NCBI GenBank assembly: GCA_902763865.1
Contig: CACWTR010000001.1
Span: 1 to 64,000, forward strand
From: an uncultured Bacteroidales bacterium
GTDB taxonomy: Bacteria > Bacteroidota > Bacteroidia > Bacteroidales > Bacteroidaceae
DNA length: 64,000 nucleotides
Reading direction: 5' to 3'
Under the pieces are notes generated by a model. That model did no database searches and was not told the DNA's origin. It worked only from the letters and a program-made list of their open reading frames with translations. Shown one piece after another: positions 46,430-54,501 of this stretch (position 1 is its first letter; each line of letters starts with the position of its first letter). Both the position numbers and the translations under genes were made by a program.

Positions 46430-48364
46430 ATGATAAGGCAAATTGTCAGCGGCTTCTTTGTCCTCGCAGCTGCCATAGGGCAGGCACAGAACGCCGACCC
46501 TGTGGGACTCTACAAACTCTCCGAAATCATTCATCAGGACGGCAAACATGTGGAGGCAAGTTTCAAGCAGTACAAATACTGCCAGAAGGACATCGCGCTC
46601 ATGCTGAACCACGATGCAATAGACTTTCCCGGCGACCCTTTCTCCTTCACCATATCCAATCCCGACGGCAAGCCCCTGCTGTTCACAGGCGAACTATCGA
46701 AGACGGAGAACCGAGGCATACAGGTGTTCGGCACTTCCGACAGCACCTTCACCTTGCGTTGGTTCAACGACCGCGGCACTTTCAACGAGCATCTGTTTCC
46801 CTATCAGACGAACATCGACGAAACATACAAACTGGTAAAGGATTCAACCGATGCCATCCTGCGAGCCCTGAACCTGTTGCAGATGAAGCTTGGGAACAGG
46901 CAGCACCGCTTGCAGGGAGCATGGAAGCTGCGCGGAACGCAGCAGACGAGCACTGCCACCTCGCAGTACTGGATAGAGCGAAGCGATGCAGAAGTCTATC
47001 AAATCTTCGGCAGCCGGGAGGCCGTGATGGTCCTTGCCAACGCAAGGTTCCCGAAGGGGAACATGCAATGCAACTTCATGCCCTGCGTTTATCTGAGCGA
47101 GAATGCCTTCGAGTGTGGCGAAAACACATTCATCGTACACTGGTTTGACAACGAGACAGTTTCCCTGACGTCCCTCGACGAGACTGGCAGGCCAAACGTG
47201 ACCGTCTGGGACCGTCAAGGCCTCCCGCGGAACATCCAGGACACCTTCGGCACAGACACACCGCTGGTGCAAAAGGACATCTCGCGTTTCTTCGCCGACG
47301 AATTCGAGAAGAGATACGGCTCACTGCCCGACTCTGTCCGCCTTGCCTACGAGACCTTCGACTTCGCCGTCAGTGCCAACGAAAGCAGCAATGCCATCTT
47401 CCCCATCCTGATGCGCCAGGGCTTCGAAGAGGAGTACAAAGCCATGAAAGACTCGCTCCTGTCGCGCCTGATGAGAAGCGAGATAGGTATTGACGAGGCC
47501 GTTGGGCGCTACGTCTTTTGGTTCTACAAGGACTTTGACCGCCATACGAGCTGCACTTCGCAGTTCTTTAGCAGGCAGAGGTCGGAAGTTCTGATGGATT
47601 ACAGCCAGCTCATCCCGAAGTATGCTCCCGAGCCTGTCGGGTGCAAGGTGGATGCCGAGACATACCTCCTGCGTCTCCCCTCCTGCATGGGCGACGTACC
47701 CACATGGGACTGGATGCTGAAGAAAGAGGAGGAGTTCAAGCGGTCAGGCTGCAAGTACCTGATTCTCGACCTTCGTGGGAACCAGGGAGGCGGTGACAGC
47801 TTCTCGAACTTCTGGGCGCGGATGATGTGTAACGGCCGTGCGGCAAACGATCAGCACTACTTCTACAGAAACAGCACGGCGAACAACAAGATGCTAAGGA
47901 AATTCCTAAAGGCAGAGCCCGACGGCTACTTTGGTCGGGTCCTTGCGGAAGCAGACACGACGGCAGAGGGAAGCCTCATCAATTGGCTGACCATAGAGAA
48001 AGGAACAGAAGAATACACGCCCTTGGTTCTGGGGGGAGCCATCATCGTCGATAACTACACAGCCAGCGCAGCAGAATCGCCAATCAGACTGGTGCGCAAC
48101 TTTCCCATGAGTAACGTCAAAGTTTATGGCCGGGAACGGACAAACGGGTGCGAACAGACCGGGAATGTCAATACCGTCCGCCTGCCGGGCAGCGACATGA
48201 CATTGAGTTTCCCCATAACCGTAGATGACATCTTCGAGGAAGCATGCAAGGAACGAAGTCCCGGCTACAAGCCCGACGTCATCATCCCCCTGCCCTACCC
48301 CAAACGCCTCACCGACAACATCGACGAATGGGTTCGCTGGGTCAGCAAGAAGATGAAGAAATAG
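46430..48364 (+). CDS. Secreted S41-family peptidase
   Basis: 644 residues with a signal peptide (SGFFVLAAAIGQAQ). The N-terminal 270 residues contain two lipocalin-like repeats (GLYKLSEI...FTLRWFNDRG and GAWKLRGT...FIVHWFDNET). The C-terminal part is an S41 tail-specific-protease-like domain with LILDLRGNQGGGDSF and the catalytic serine in DNYTASAAES. No PDZ domain was seen between them. Probably a periplasmic or surface endopeptidase. Confidence 0.85.
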   Translation: MIRQIVSGFFVLAAAIGQAQNADPVGLYKLSEIIHQDGKHVEASFKQYKYCQKDIALMLNHDAIDFPGDPFSFTISNPDGKPLLFTGELSKTENRGIQVFGTSDSTFTLRWFNDRGTFNEHLFPYQTNIDETYKLVKDSTDAILRALNLLQMKLGNRQHRLQGAWKLRGTQQTSTATSQYWIERSDAEVYQIFGSREAVMVLANARFPKGNMQCNFMPCVYLSENAFECGENTFIVHWFDNETVSLTSLDETGRPNVTVWDRQGLPRNIQDTFGTDTPLVQKDISRFFADEFEKRYGSLPDSVRLAYETFDFAVSANESSNAIFPILMRQGFEEEYKAMKDSLLSRLMRSEIGIDEAVGRYVFWFYKDFDRHTSCTSQFFSRQRSEVLMDYSQLIPKYAPEPVGCKVDAETYLLRLPSCMGDVPTWDWMLKKEEEFKRSGCKYLILDLRGNQGGGDSFSNFWARMMCNGRAANDQHYFYRNSTANNKMLRKFLKAEPDGYFGRVLAEADTTAEGSLINWLTIEKGTEEYTPLVLGGAIIVDNYTASAAESPIRLVRNFPMSNVKVYGRERTNGCEQTGNVNTVRLPGSDMTLSFPITVDDIFEEACKERSPGYKPDVIIPLPYPKRLTDNIDEWVRWVSKKMKK

Positions 48365-48427
48365 ATGAAAGTTATCCCTTCCTTTTATTTTTTCACTCTT
48401 CACTCTTCACTTTTCACTTAAAAGTCG

Positions 48428-48435
48428 TATCTTTG
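48428..48435 (+). promoter_or_regulatory. -7 element of toxin-antitoxin pair (TATCTTTG)
   Basis: TATCTTTG 25 bp before the antitoxin ATG. Confidence 0.65.
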
Positions 48436-48460
48436 CCCTCAGAAACATAAAAAGACAATC

Positions 48461-48721
48461 ATGGAAGCAAGGACTCATATCTCACACCCCCAGCAGATAA
48501 TTGTCACGCTGGAACCAGATGCTATTGTTGCCGACCTCAAGAAAGCTTTGAGGCTGATGCGAGGCGTGGCTTCAGTACACACAGCCAATGTCAAAACTGA
48601 CAACCATATCTCGCCTGCTTTGTCTCGGAAGATTAATAAAGCCCGTAGGGAATACGCCAAAGGTGAAACCATTTCATGCCGTACCCCCGAGGAGATGCAA
48701 CAATACTTCGATAGCTTATGA
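48461..48721 (+). CDS. Antitoxin of Txe/YoeB-type pair
   Basis: 86 residues. The N-terminal half is short and beta/alpha (IIVTLEPDAIVADLKKALRLM) and the C-terminal half basic (SRKINKARREYAKGE), consistent with a toxin-neutralising tail. It overlaps the toxin gene by 4 bp and is first in the operon, as expected for an antitoxin that also represses the promoter. The sequence is not a close YefM match, so it was assigned by position. Confidence 0.8.
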   Translation: MEARTHISHPQQIIVTLEPDAIVADLKKALRLMRGVASVHTANVKTDNHISPALSRKINKARREYAKGETISCRTPEEMQQYFDSL

Positions 48722-48993
48722 GGTACACGATAGAGTACTCCAAGGATGCGGACAAGACGCTGCGGAAATGGAAGAAATCAAATCCACAACTATTCAAAAA
48801 GGCAACAAAGATTCTGCTCGACATCATGGAGCATCCTCGCACAGGGCTTGGGCACCCGGAAGCATTAGTCGGCGGAAACGACGTGACGTACTCGCGCCAC
48901 ATCACAGCCAATGACCGCATCATCTACGATATTTATGACGAGCATGTTTCCGTGCTGATAATTCAGGCCGAGGAACATTACAACGACAAGTGA
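48718..48993 (+). CDS. Txe/YoeB-family ribosome-dependent mRNA interferase toxin
   Basis: 91 residues of RelE fold. YoeB landmarks are present: HPEALVGG with the catalytic Glu, YSRHITANDRIIYDI with the Arg, and the C-terminal EEHYNDK with the His. All three catalytic positions are kept, so it should be active. It would cleave mRNA on the ribosome when the antitoxin is degraded. Confidence 0.92.
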   Translation: MRYTIEYSKDADKTLRKWKKSNPQLFKKATKILLDIMEHPRTGLGHPEALVGGNDVTYSRHITANDRIIYDIYDEHVSVLIIQAEEHYNDK

Positions 48994-49120
48994 CAATCTT
49001 GCCACCATGAGTTTTTTCCTTTAACCAGCAAATCGTCCCTTTACGACGACGTCATGCGCACCGGCGTTCCAGTGTAGCCACAAAAACAGTTCTCACGTTC
49101 CAAAATTAATTTGAACTGAA

Positions 49121-49204
49121 ATGTTTATTTCCAGATTCAAAGATATTGTAGAATGCTTTGTTATTGCTGACCATATTCTTCCAACTAAGATGAACAAGGG
49201 TTAA
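49121..49204 (+). other. Short ORF remnant ending in the 66-bp direct repeat
   Basis: A 27-codon frame (MFISRFKDIVECFVIADHIL...). Its last 20 codons lie in a 66-bp sequence repeated at 52702-52767. The same ...ECFVIADHILPTKMNKG end occurs in the longer fragment at 52575-52763, so both are pieces of one lost gene or IS passenger ORF. Confidence 0.4.
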
Positions 49205-49208
49205 GGCA
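49143..49208 (+). repeat. 66-bp direct repeat, left copy
   Basis: Identical to 52702-52767 except for one base (T/C at the seventh position). The two copies bracket the AT-rich island. Confidence 0.9.
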
Positions 49209-49569
49209 GAATGCCCAGCAGCAGACAAGAGCCGCCATCCTCTTCAGAATGTTCCCCATACTGGAGGAGGCGTACAACATCTATCTCGAACTCGTGGACA
49301 TCTTCAACAGGAAGTCAAAGCCGGCAGAGGCCAGGCTCAATCTGGCAAGATGGTACAATAAAGTGGAGACGTTTGGAGAGGACGGCTTCAACAAGGTCAT
49401 TGAGACGTTTGAGAATCACAACGCTACTATCATCAACTACTTCGAGGACAGGCTCACCAATGCATCTGCAGAGTCCTTCAATGCTAAGATCAAGGCTTTC
49501 AGAACACAGTTCAGAGGGGTTGGAGATATCAGGTTCTTCATGTACAGGCTGGCTACACTTTATTCTTGA
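49189..49569 (+). pseudogene. ISL3-family transposase, C-terminal remnant
   Basis: About 126 codons matching the C-terminal part of DDE ISL3-type transposases: LFRMFPILEEAYNIYLELVD, LARWYNKVE and NASAESFNAKIKAFRTQFRG with the final catalytic Glu region. The native stop is kept, but at least two thirds of the gene is missing upstream. Not functional. Confidence 0.85.
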
Positions 49570-49573
49570 TTAG

Positions 49574-50194
49574 CTCAAGCTTTACCAACCGGATAAATCC
49601 GCTGAGCCTCTTTTAGGCAAATGCACAGGCATCAGCTTCGTGGACAGCACGCCGCTGCGTGTGTGCAAAAACCAGCGCATTTACATTCACAAGGTATTCA
49701 AAGGCATCGCCCAGCGCTGGAAATGCTGCATGGGATGGTTTTTCGGCTTCAAGCTCCATCTTATCTGCAACGAGATGGGCGAATTGCTTAACTTCATGAT
49801 TACGCCTGGGGATGTGGATGACAGAAAGTCGCTGGAGTACAAGGCATTTACAGATTTCCTATACGGCAAGCTGGTCGGCGACAAAGGATACATTAGCAAG
49901 GAGCTCTTCAGGAAACTCTTTGTGGACGGGATACAGCTCATTACCAAACTCAAGAGCAACATGAAGGGGGCGCTGATGACAGTGTCGGACAGGGTGCTGC
50001 TCAGAAAGAGGGCTATCATCGAAACCATCAATGACGAACTGAAAAATATCGCACAGGTGGAGCATTCAAGACACAGATGCTTTGACAATTTCTTCGTCAA
50101 CGCCATGGCGACATTGGCTGCATATTGCTGATTCCCAAAGAAACCGGCAATACAAGTTGTCAAATACACTGATAATCAACTAACATTGTTCTAA
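49574..50194 (+). pseudogene. IS982-family transposase, 5'-truncated with internal stop
   Basis: The remaining part matches the catalytic half of IS982 transposases: CTGISFVDSTPLRVCKNQR, GWFFGFKLHLICNE, ITPGDVDDRKSLEYK and KRAIIETINDELKN. It starts right after the ISL3 remnant without its N-terminal third. An in-frame TGA at 50129 is followed by the usual C-terminal tail (FPKKPAIQVVKYTDNQLTLF). The IS end sequence runs to about 50213. Confidence 0.88.
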
Positions 50195-50213
50195 TCAAAT
50201 TTCGTCGAACTCA

Positions 50214-50639
50214 CGTTATATTATTAAGAAGAGAGACGAACTCGTAAAACACTTAAAGGCTATAAAACCTTTTCTGTATGACACACCCGAAGGTAACAAG
50301 TTAATCATCAGAAGGCTCATAACAGAAGGGGAGCATTCCAAAAAGAAGCGAATCTATGAACTGATAACAATCCCCCCAGGCCAACGCACAGAATGGACGA
50401 ATGTCACACTCACTAAAATAATGGTGGCCGTTATCAGTGGTAGAGGCATAATAGAAGGGTCTTGTCCCTTCTTAAGAGTCCATTCGTTAGCCTTAAACAG
50501 ATGGGATGACGAAGTGTTTCTTTCGCTTATAGATGAACAACAAATAACATACTGTTATTCCAAAGAACTAGCCCATAGTGATCGTTTGTACTTCATAGAT
50601 ATAACGAATAACAGCAGCGAAGAATTAGAGATATTTTAG
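50214..50639 (+). pseudogene. AT-rich gene fragment truncated by IS982
   Basis: An open frame of about 140 codons directly after the IS982 end, without an upstream start (the first ATG is at 50421). It reads RDELVKHLKAIKPFLYDTPEGNK, then RIYELITIPPGQRTEWTNVT and SEELEIF at the end. Codon use is AT-rich, unlike the core genes. No family is recognised. It is probably the C-terminal part of an island gene cut by the IS. Confidence 0.55.
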
Positions 50640-50905
50640 ATAAGGAAAGGGGAAAGCTGGGTAGCCATTAGTTAAGGTGTAACTACATAATTCCTCCTGA
50701 ATCCACCATTCCTCCAGTGTACTCAATTTGGGGGAATTTCTCACACCCGATGAACAAGGTATCGAAGGCATCTGTGCCATCGGTATGGTGTTCGAGGAGA
50801 TCCTCTTCCGACTCAGCCAACTTCTCACCGGCTTTATTCTTGTGGAATATATGTTTCTATGGAAAGCCGATTAAACATAAGTTCTTTTCGCCGAGTGGAC
50901 AATCT
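50640..50905. other. Spacer without a supported gene
   Basis: Two short ORFs on opposite strands overlap here and neither has a promoter or recognisable motif. A degenerate minus-strand peptide is visible but has several stops. Probably decayed mobile DNA. Confidence 0.4.
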
Positions 50906-51925
50906 TTAGTATCCAAAATAATCTCCACAACCATTTCTTAAAGCTCTCATAACTTCATTTTCAGAATCACATGTATTAAAAAGCCTATCTTTGCGATAAT
51001 TTAACCAATTACTGTATGCTATTCTGTTTTTTTTCTCCAAAAATCTTTTTTTCGCACTATCTTTATACCCAAATATATCAAAATTTGTACCATCAAATAC
51101 GTTATTATATTTTATGCATAACATACGAGGTGACATATGAGGCCATTTTTTGTTTATTATATAGCCTATTATTTCAACAGGATAATTAGCTGACAATGAA
51201 CGAATAATACTTATATATTCTTTTTCCTTCTCAATATATGATTTAATATCATTATTGATTTTATTACTAGCTAAAAATATTATGTGGTCTGCAGTAGAAT
51301 ATTTCGACTTGAAGATAGCTATATTGATTTTTTCTTCATCAAATAATCTTTTTGAATATGAATCCTCAACTCTTCCTGATACAAAATATACAACATTGGA
51401 TTTTGAATGGAGAGGAAGAATACTTTTTATATAGGTGTCATCAGTTTGAATAGTATATCTAATTCCATATTCAGTTGTCCCATCTCTTCCTTTGCCTGGA
51501 TTCACAGACTTATATTCTTCGATTTTATATGTAGCGAGGATAGACTCTATATCAATACTTTGGACGTATTTTGTGACTTCTTCTAGAATAAACTTGACAT
51601 CAAAAGAATCTATTTTCTTATGAGAATCTTTAAGCACATATGACAATTCTTTAGAGAAAGACCCTTTTAACTCGTCTTCTAAACCATATTCTTTTTCCAA
51701 CACAACCTTGTATTTATCCTTCTTATCTATTGAATAAGATGCAATGGAACACTTAGCAATATAATCTCTTACAAAAACATTTCCATTACGGTCACCATTA
51801 TAATGCGCCATTTTTTTGAATTGTTCTTTATCCTCTTCGGATACATCAAAATAGCGTAATTTGTTATTAGGGCATAGAATAAGCCCTTTACCATAAAAAT
51901 ATCCAATAATCACACCTAGATTCAT
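50906..51925 (-). CDS. Orphan protein of unknown function (339 aa) in mobile island
   Basis: 339 residues, Lys/Ile/Tyr-rich with very AT-rich codons, clearly foreign to its surroundings. No signal peptide. Short hydrophobic strands alternate with charged helices: NVVYFVSGRVEDSYSK, HIIFLASNKINND and YPVEIIGYIINKKWPH. The C terminus is ENEVMRALRNGCGDYFGY. No known domain was recognised. It is complete and lies back to back with a small transcription unit (51966-52112). The setting resembles an accessory or defence cassette, but that is an inference from context only. Confidence 0.7.
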   Translation of the reverse strand: MNLGVIIGYFYGKGLILCPNNKLRYFDVSEEDKEQFKKMAHYNGDRNGNVFVRDYIAKCSIASYSIDKKDKYKVVLEKEYGLEDELKGSFSKELSYVLKDSHKKIDSFDVKFILEEVTKYVQSIDIESILATYKIEEYKSVNPGKGRDGTTEYGIRYTIQTDDTYIKSILPLHSKSNVVYFVSGRVEDSYSKRLFDEEKINIAIFKSKYSTADHIIFLASNKINNDIKSYIEKEKEYISIIRSLSANYPVEIIGYIINKKWPHMSPRMLCIKYNNVFDGTNFDIFGYKDSAKKRFLEKKNRIAYSNWLNYRKDRLFNTCDSENEVMRALRNGCGDYFGY

Positions 51926-51965
51926 TTTTTTATTAAATTTATTTGTTTAAATATCACAAAAATTG

Positions 51966-51973
51966 TAACTTTG
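51966..51973 (+). promoter_or_regulatory. Promoter of small RNA unit (TTTG ... TAACTTTG)
   Basis: TAACTTTG with TTTG at 51942-51945 gives the full -33/-7 arrangement with a 20-bp spacer, the best-formed promoter in the island. Confidence 0.7.
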
Positions 51974-51982
51974 CAGGACCGT

Positions 51983-52057
51983 ATGGTGAAGAGATGGGAC
52001 AGAATACGATATAACCTTGAGAGATTATTCTTTCACGGGGCATTATTGCAAAGATAA
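51983..52057 (+). CDS. Possible 24-residue basic peptide inside the small RNA
   Basis: ATG at 51983, within 5 bases of the expected transcription start, opens a 24-codon frame (MVKRWDRIRYNLERLFFHGA...) that is strongly basic with a hydrophobic patch. It may be a leaderless small protein or chance. Confidence 0.25.
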   Translation: MVKRWDRIRYNLERLFFHGALLQR

Positions 52058-52080
52058 GGAAAATACGTATTTAAGCCCTT

Positions 52081-52111
52081 ATGGAGTCAATTAATTGGCT
52101 CCATTTTTTTT
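52081..52111 (+). terminator. Terminator of small RNA unit
   Basis: The stem ATGGAGTCAA/TTGGCTCCAT with a 4-base loop (one G-U pair), followed by nine T. Confidence 0.88.
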
Positions 52112-52112
52112 T

Positions 52113-52574
52113 GCAAAATTAAAAAAATAAATATAGTACACACACTAGTGTCTCTTAATAAATGTTAATTGTATTTGAAGTCAAAATAGAGTTGTCTGTC
52201 ATCATCTTTCTCCTCCTCTTCGAGGGGTAATATATTCATCTTTCATGTCGGCACTAACTTATGGGCATAAGAAAAGCGCAGAGCTCGTCCATATTCTCAG
52301 CCGGGCCTTGCACTGCCCCAAATCAGATATGGTGGAGGCTGCGCTATGTTGCACAGCTCCAATGCTGATTTGGTTTCGCTCATAAAGTCTCTTTCGAGGT
52401 GCAAGTTCGGCTGAGAAATTGAGCAAATAAACTTAGAAAAGGGCACTTTTGCCTCATTTCCGTTGCAAATATAGCACTTTTATGTGAAACGAGATGCAGA
52501 AGAGGCAAAAAAATGATGAAATAAATAAAAAGGGGACTATGCGGACTGCGCTATGGTACAAAATAGGATTCTGA
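52113..52574. other. Non-coding stretch with repeat-like sequence
   Basis: No complete gene. Positions 52260-52430 look like a dispersed repeat or old gene fragment (minus strand MSETKSALELCNIAQPPP..., 28 codons). The rest is AT-rich and decayed. Confidence 0.4.
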
Positions 52575-52763
52575 ACAAAAATAAAGAAGCTTTCTGTCTA
52601 TGCTGATTGTTTTGGTCGCACTACCTCAAAGACCTTGCTTGCTATTCATCCCGATGCACGCAGGATGGTGTCACACAACCATCGTTGGCTGTACGTTTTC
52701 CATATTGCAGAATGCTTTGTTATTGCTGACCATATTCTTCCAACTAAGATGAACAAGGGTTAA
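52575..52763 (+). pseudogene. Coding fragment sharing its end with 49121-49204
   Basis: 62 open codons without a start (KKLSVYADCFGRTTSKTLL...) ending ECFVIADHILPTKMNKG. The shared end is the 66-bp direct repeat. Family unknown; it probably belongs to the same IS or transposon as the ISL3 remnant. Confidence 0.35.
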
Positions 52764-52767
52764 GGCA
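52702..52767 (+). repeat. 66-bp direct repeat, right copy
   Basis: Partner of 49143-49208 with one mismatch. Core sequence resumes about 80 bp later with the ECF sigma promoter. Confidence 0.9.
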
Positions 52768-52847
52768 AAACTGCCAGATAAGGCCACATTTATCACGATA
52801 ATTGGAGTTTTCCTGAAAATAATCTTCATCCTTTAAGTCTTTTTCGC

Positions 52848-52855
52848 TATTTTTG
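52848..52855 (+). promoter_or_regulatory. -7 element of sigma gene (TATTTTTG)
   Basis: TATTTTTG 24 bp before the ATG at 52880. It excludes the earlier in-frame ATG at 52853. Confidence 0.5.
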
Positions 52856-52879
52856 CGTCGTATTAGTAAAAACGAAGCA

Positions 52880-53422
52880 ATGGGACGACTTACATTCTGG
52901 CATGATGACAGGCTGGTTGAGCGGCTGATGAAAGCCGAGCGGCAGGGAATGCTGCAATACGCTTGTTACCGGCTCGGGAATCTCGACGATGCAGAAGATG
53001 TCGTGCAGGACGTGTTCGTCAGGTTCTGCCAGCTGCAAAGCGAGGGAGGGACAGAAATCAAGAACCGCCTGCGCCTGAACGAAGTGAAGAACCCATCGGC
53101 CTACCTCTTTCGTATGCTGGCTAACCTTTGCACCAGTCGTCAGCGCGAGGCTGGACGCTTCGCGACGGTTCCCCTCACCGGTCAGCCTGAACCTGCCAAT
53201 CCTCAGCCAGAAGACTTTGAATGGGAGTATCGACACATCAACCAGCTTCTGCTGGACATTCCCGAGGAACAGGCCGAAATCATCCGGCTCCGTTTCTATG
53301 GCGACAAAAGCTTCCGGGAGATAGCCGACATCCTCGGCCTGCCGCTCACCACAGTCAAGTCGCGCTTCGCATACGGCATGGAGAAAGTGAGACGCGGGAT
53401 GCTGGCATCTCGCTCAGTATAA
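52880..53422 (+). CDS. ECF-type RNA polymerase sigma factor
   Basis: 180 residues. Sigma-70 region 2 (ACYRLGNLDDAEDVVQDVFV) and region 4 (LDIPEEQAEIIRLRFYGDKS; ADILGLPLTTVKSRFAYGM). No region 1 or 3, as in ECF sigmas. Followed after 19 bp by a probable anti-sigma gene, so a sensed signal would free it. The start was chosen after the promoter at 52848. Confidence 0.93.
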   Translation: MGRLTFWHDDRLVERLMKAERQGMLQYACYRLGNLDDAEDVVQDVFVRFCQLQSEGGTEIKNRLRLNEVKNPSAYLFRMLANLCTSRQREAGRFATVPLTGQPEPANPQPEDFEWEYRHINQLLLDIPEEQAEIIRLRFYGDKSFREIADILGLPLTTVKSRFAYGMEKVRRGMLASRSV

Positions 53423-53441
53423 ACCTAAGAACATTTCAACT

Positions 53442-54371
53442 ATGGACTGCAAAGAATTCCGAGACATCGTGGCCGACCTCTTTGACAAGAACATCGACCC
53501 AAGCATCAAAGCCAAGTGCGGGACACACATGAGCGAATGTCGCGAGTGCAGGAAATACTACGAGGACATGCAAGCGGCAGCAGAAGTGCTTCGCCCAAAG
53601 TATTCCCCTGTCGCTCGTTGTAAGGAGAAAAAGCCTTCATCTTTCACTTCTCACTCTTCACTCTTCAAGGTGGCCGCATCGCTTGCCGGCATTCTCATGC
53701 TTTCGGGCATCGCACTTGCTGCCTATCATGCAAAACCATCGGGACAGACCGTCATCGAGCCGCAAAGCATTCACGCCATGCCAAACATAACGAAGGCGGA
53801 ATGGGACAGGGACCTAAAGTTGTTTGATGAAACAGGGACTCCGACGGACACGACCGGTTACGGCGACCTGACAGTCTATAAGGACCTCTACGGCTGGGCG
53901 TGCAGCTGGTATTGCGGCGGCAGCGTGAAGAGTGTGACGGCTTCCAGCCACCTGCCACGCATCGGGAGGTTCTCCTACGAGGCCGAAAACGCCCACGATT
54001 TCAATCACGAGACGGTTTGGGCTACAAAGGGGAAAGGCATAGGCGAGAGCCTGACGTACACATTCGAAGGCAGCTGCCCGCGCATCACGAAGGTGAAGAT
54101 TCTGAACGGTCACGTCAAGAACGAAAGGATATGGCAAGCGAACTCGCGAGTGAAGAGGATGCGCATGTACTTTGACAGCAAACCCATTGCCACACTCTCC
54201 TTGCAGGACAGCCGCACGCTCCAGACTTTCGACGTTGACACACTCGGCTACCACGACCGTACGAAGCCCGACTGGACGCTGAGTTTCGAAATCCTCGATG
54301 TCTATCCCGGCACGCGTTACGACGACACTGTCATCGCCGAGCTATACTTCGACGGAATCGACGTGCACTGA
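53442..54371 (+). CDS. Anti-sigma factor with zinc motif and extracytoplasmic glycan-binding-like domain
   Basis: 309 residues. The N-terminal zf-HC2 motif is THMSECRECRKYYED (H-x3-C-x2-C), which binds the sigma factor. One membrane helix follows at about 80-95 (VAASLAGILMLSGIALAAY). The outer part resembles NADase-type glycan-binding/discoidin-like domains: AHDFNHETVWATKGKGIGES, ITKVKILNGHVKN and VKRMRMYFDSKPIATLSL. It may sense cell-wall or surface sugars. The domain call is from recognition of these motifs only. Confidence 0.8.
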   Translation: MDCKEFRDIVADLFDKNIDPSIKAKCGTHMSECRECRKYYEDMQAAAEVLRPKYSPVARCKEKKPSSFTSHSSLFKVAASLAGILMLSGIALAAYHAKPSGQTVIEPQSIHAMPNITKAEWDRDLKLFDETGTPTDTTGYGDLTVYKDLYGWACSWYCGGSVKSVTASSHLPRIGRFSYEAENAHDFNHETVWATKGKGIGESLTYTFEGSCPRITKVKILNGHVKNERIWQANSRVKRMRMYFDSKPIATLSLQDSRTLQTFDVDTLGYHDRTKPDWTLSFEILDVYPGTRYDDTVIAELYFDGIDVH

Positions 54372-54395
54372 CAAGCACTATCCTTCTTTTATAAG

Positions 54396-54497
54396 ACCAC
54401 GGATTACACGAATTGGCTACGCCTGAAACTTTGCCAGAGAATTATTCCCTGCTAACAAAGGCGTAGCCAATTCGTGTAATCCGTGCAATTCGTGGTT
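54396..54497. repeat. 9-bp-unit hairpin, CACGAATTA family, copy 3
   Basis: The arm at 54397-54424 (CACGGATTACACGAATTGGC then TACGCC) pairs with the inverse at 54459-54485 with at least 27 matched bases. It lies between the anti-sigma gene and prfC, which are convergent. Confidence 0.88.
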
Positions 54498-54501
54498 GTC
54501 T

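Larger units (their letters stand above)
51979..52112 (+). ncRNA. Candidate small RNA, about 135 nt
   Basis: Bounded by a well-formed promoter (51966) and a strong terminator (52081-52111), and divergent from the orphan gene at 50906-51925. No Rfam-like family was recognised; it is not tRNA, tmRNA, 6S or SRP RNA by eye. It could be a regulatory or structural RNA partner of the orphan protein, or a tiny mRNA (see 51983). Confidence 0.5.

Noticed and set aside
49189..50194. Active insertion sequence
   Set aside because: Both transposases are truncated and one has an internal stop; no complete ends were seen.
50625..50941. Two short overlapping ORFs
   Set aside because: No promoter, no recognisable domain, strong overlap on opposite strands.
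51966..52112. Retron-type RNA
   Set aside because: No reverse transcriptase gene is present in the island and no msr/msd fold was seen.
49143..52767. Prophage
   Set aside because: No integrase, capsid, terminase or lysis gene.
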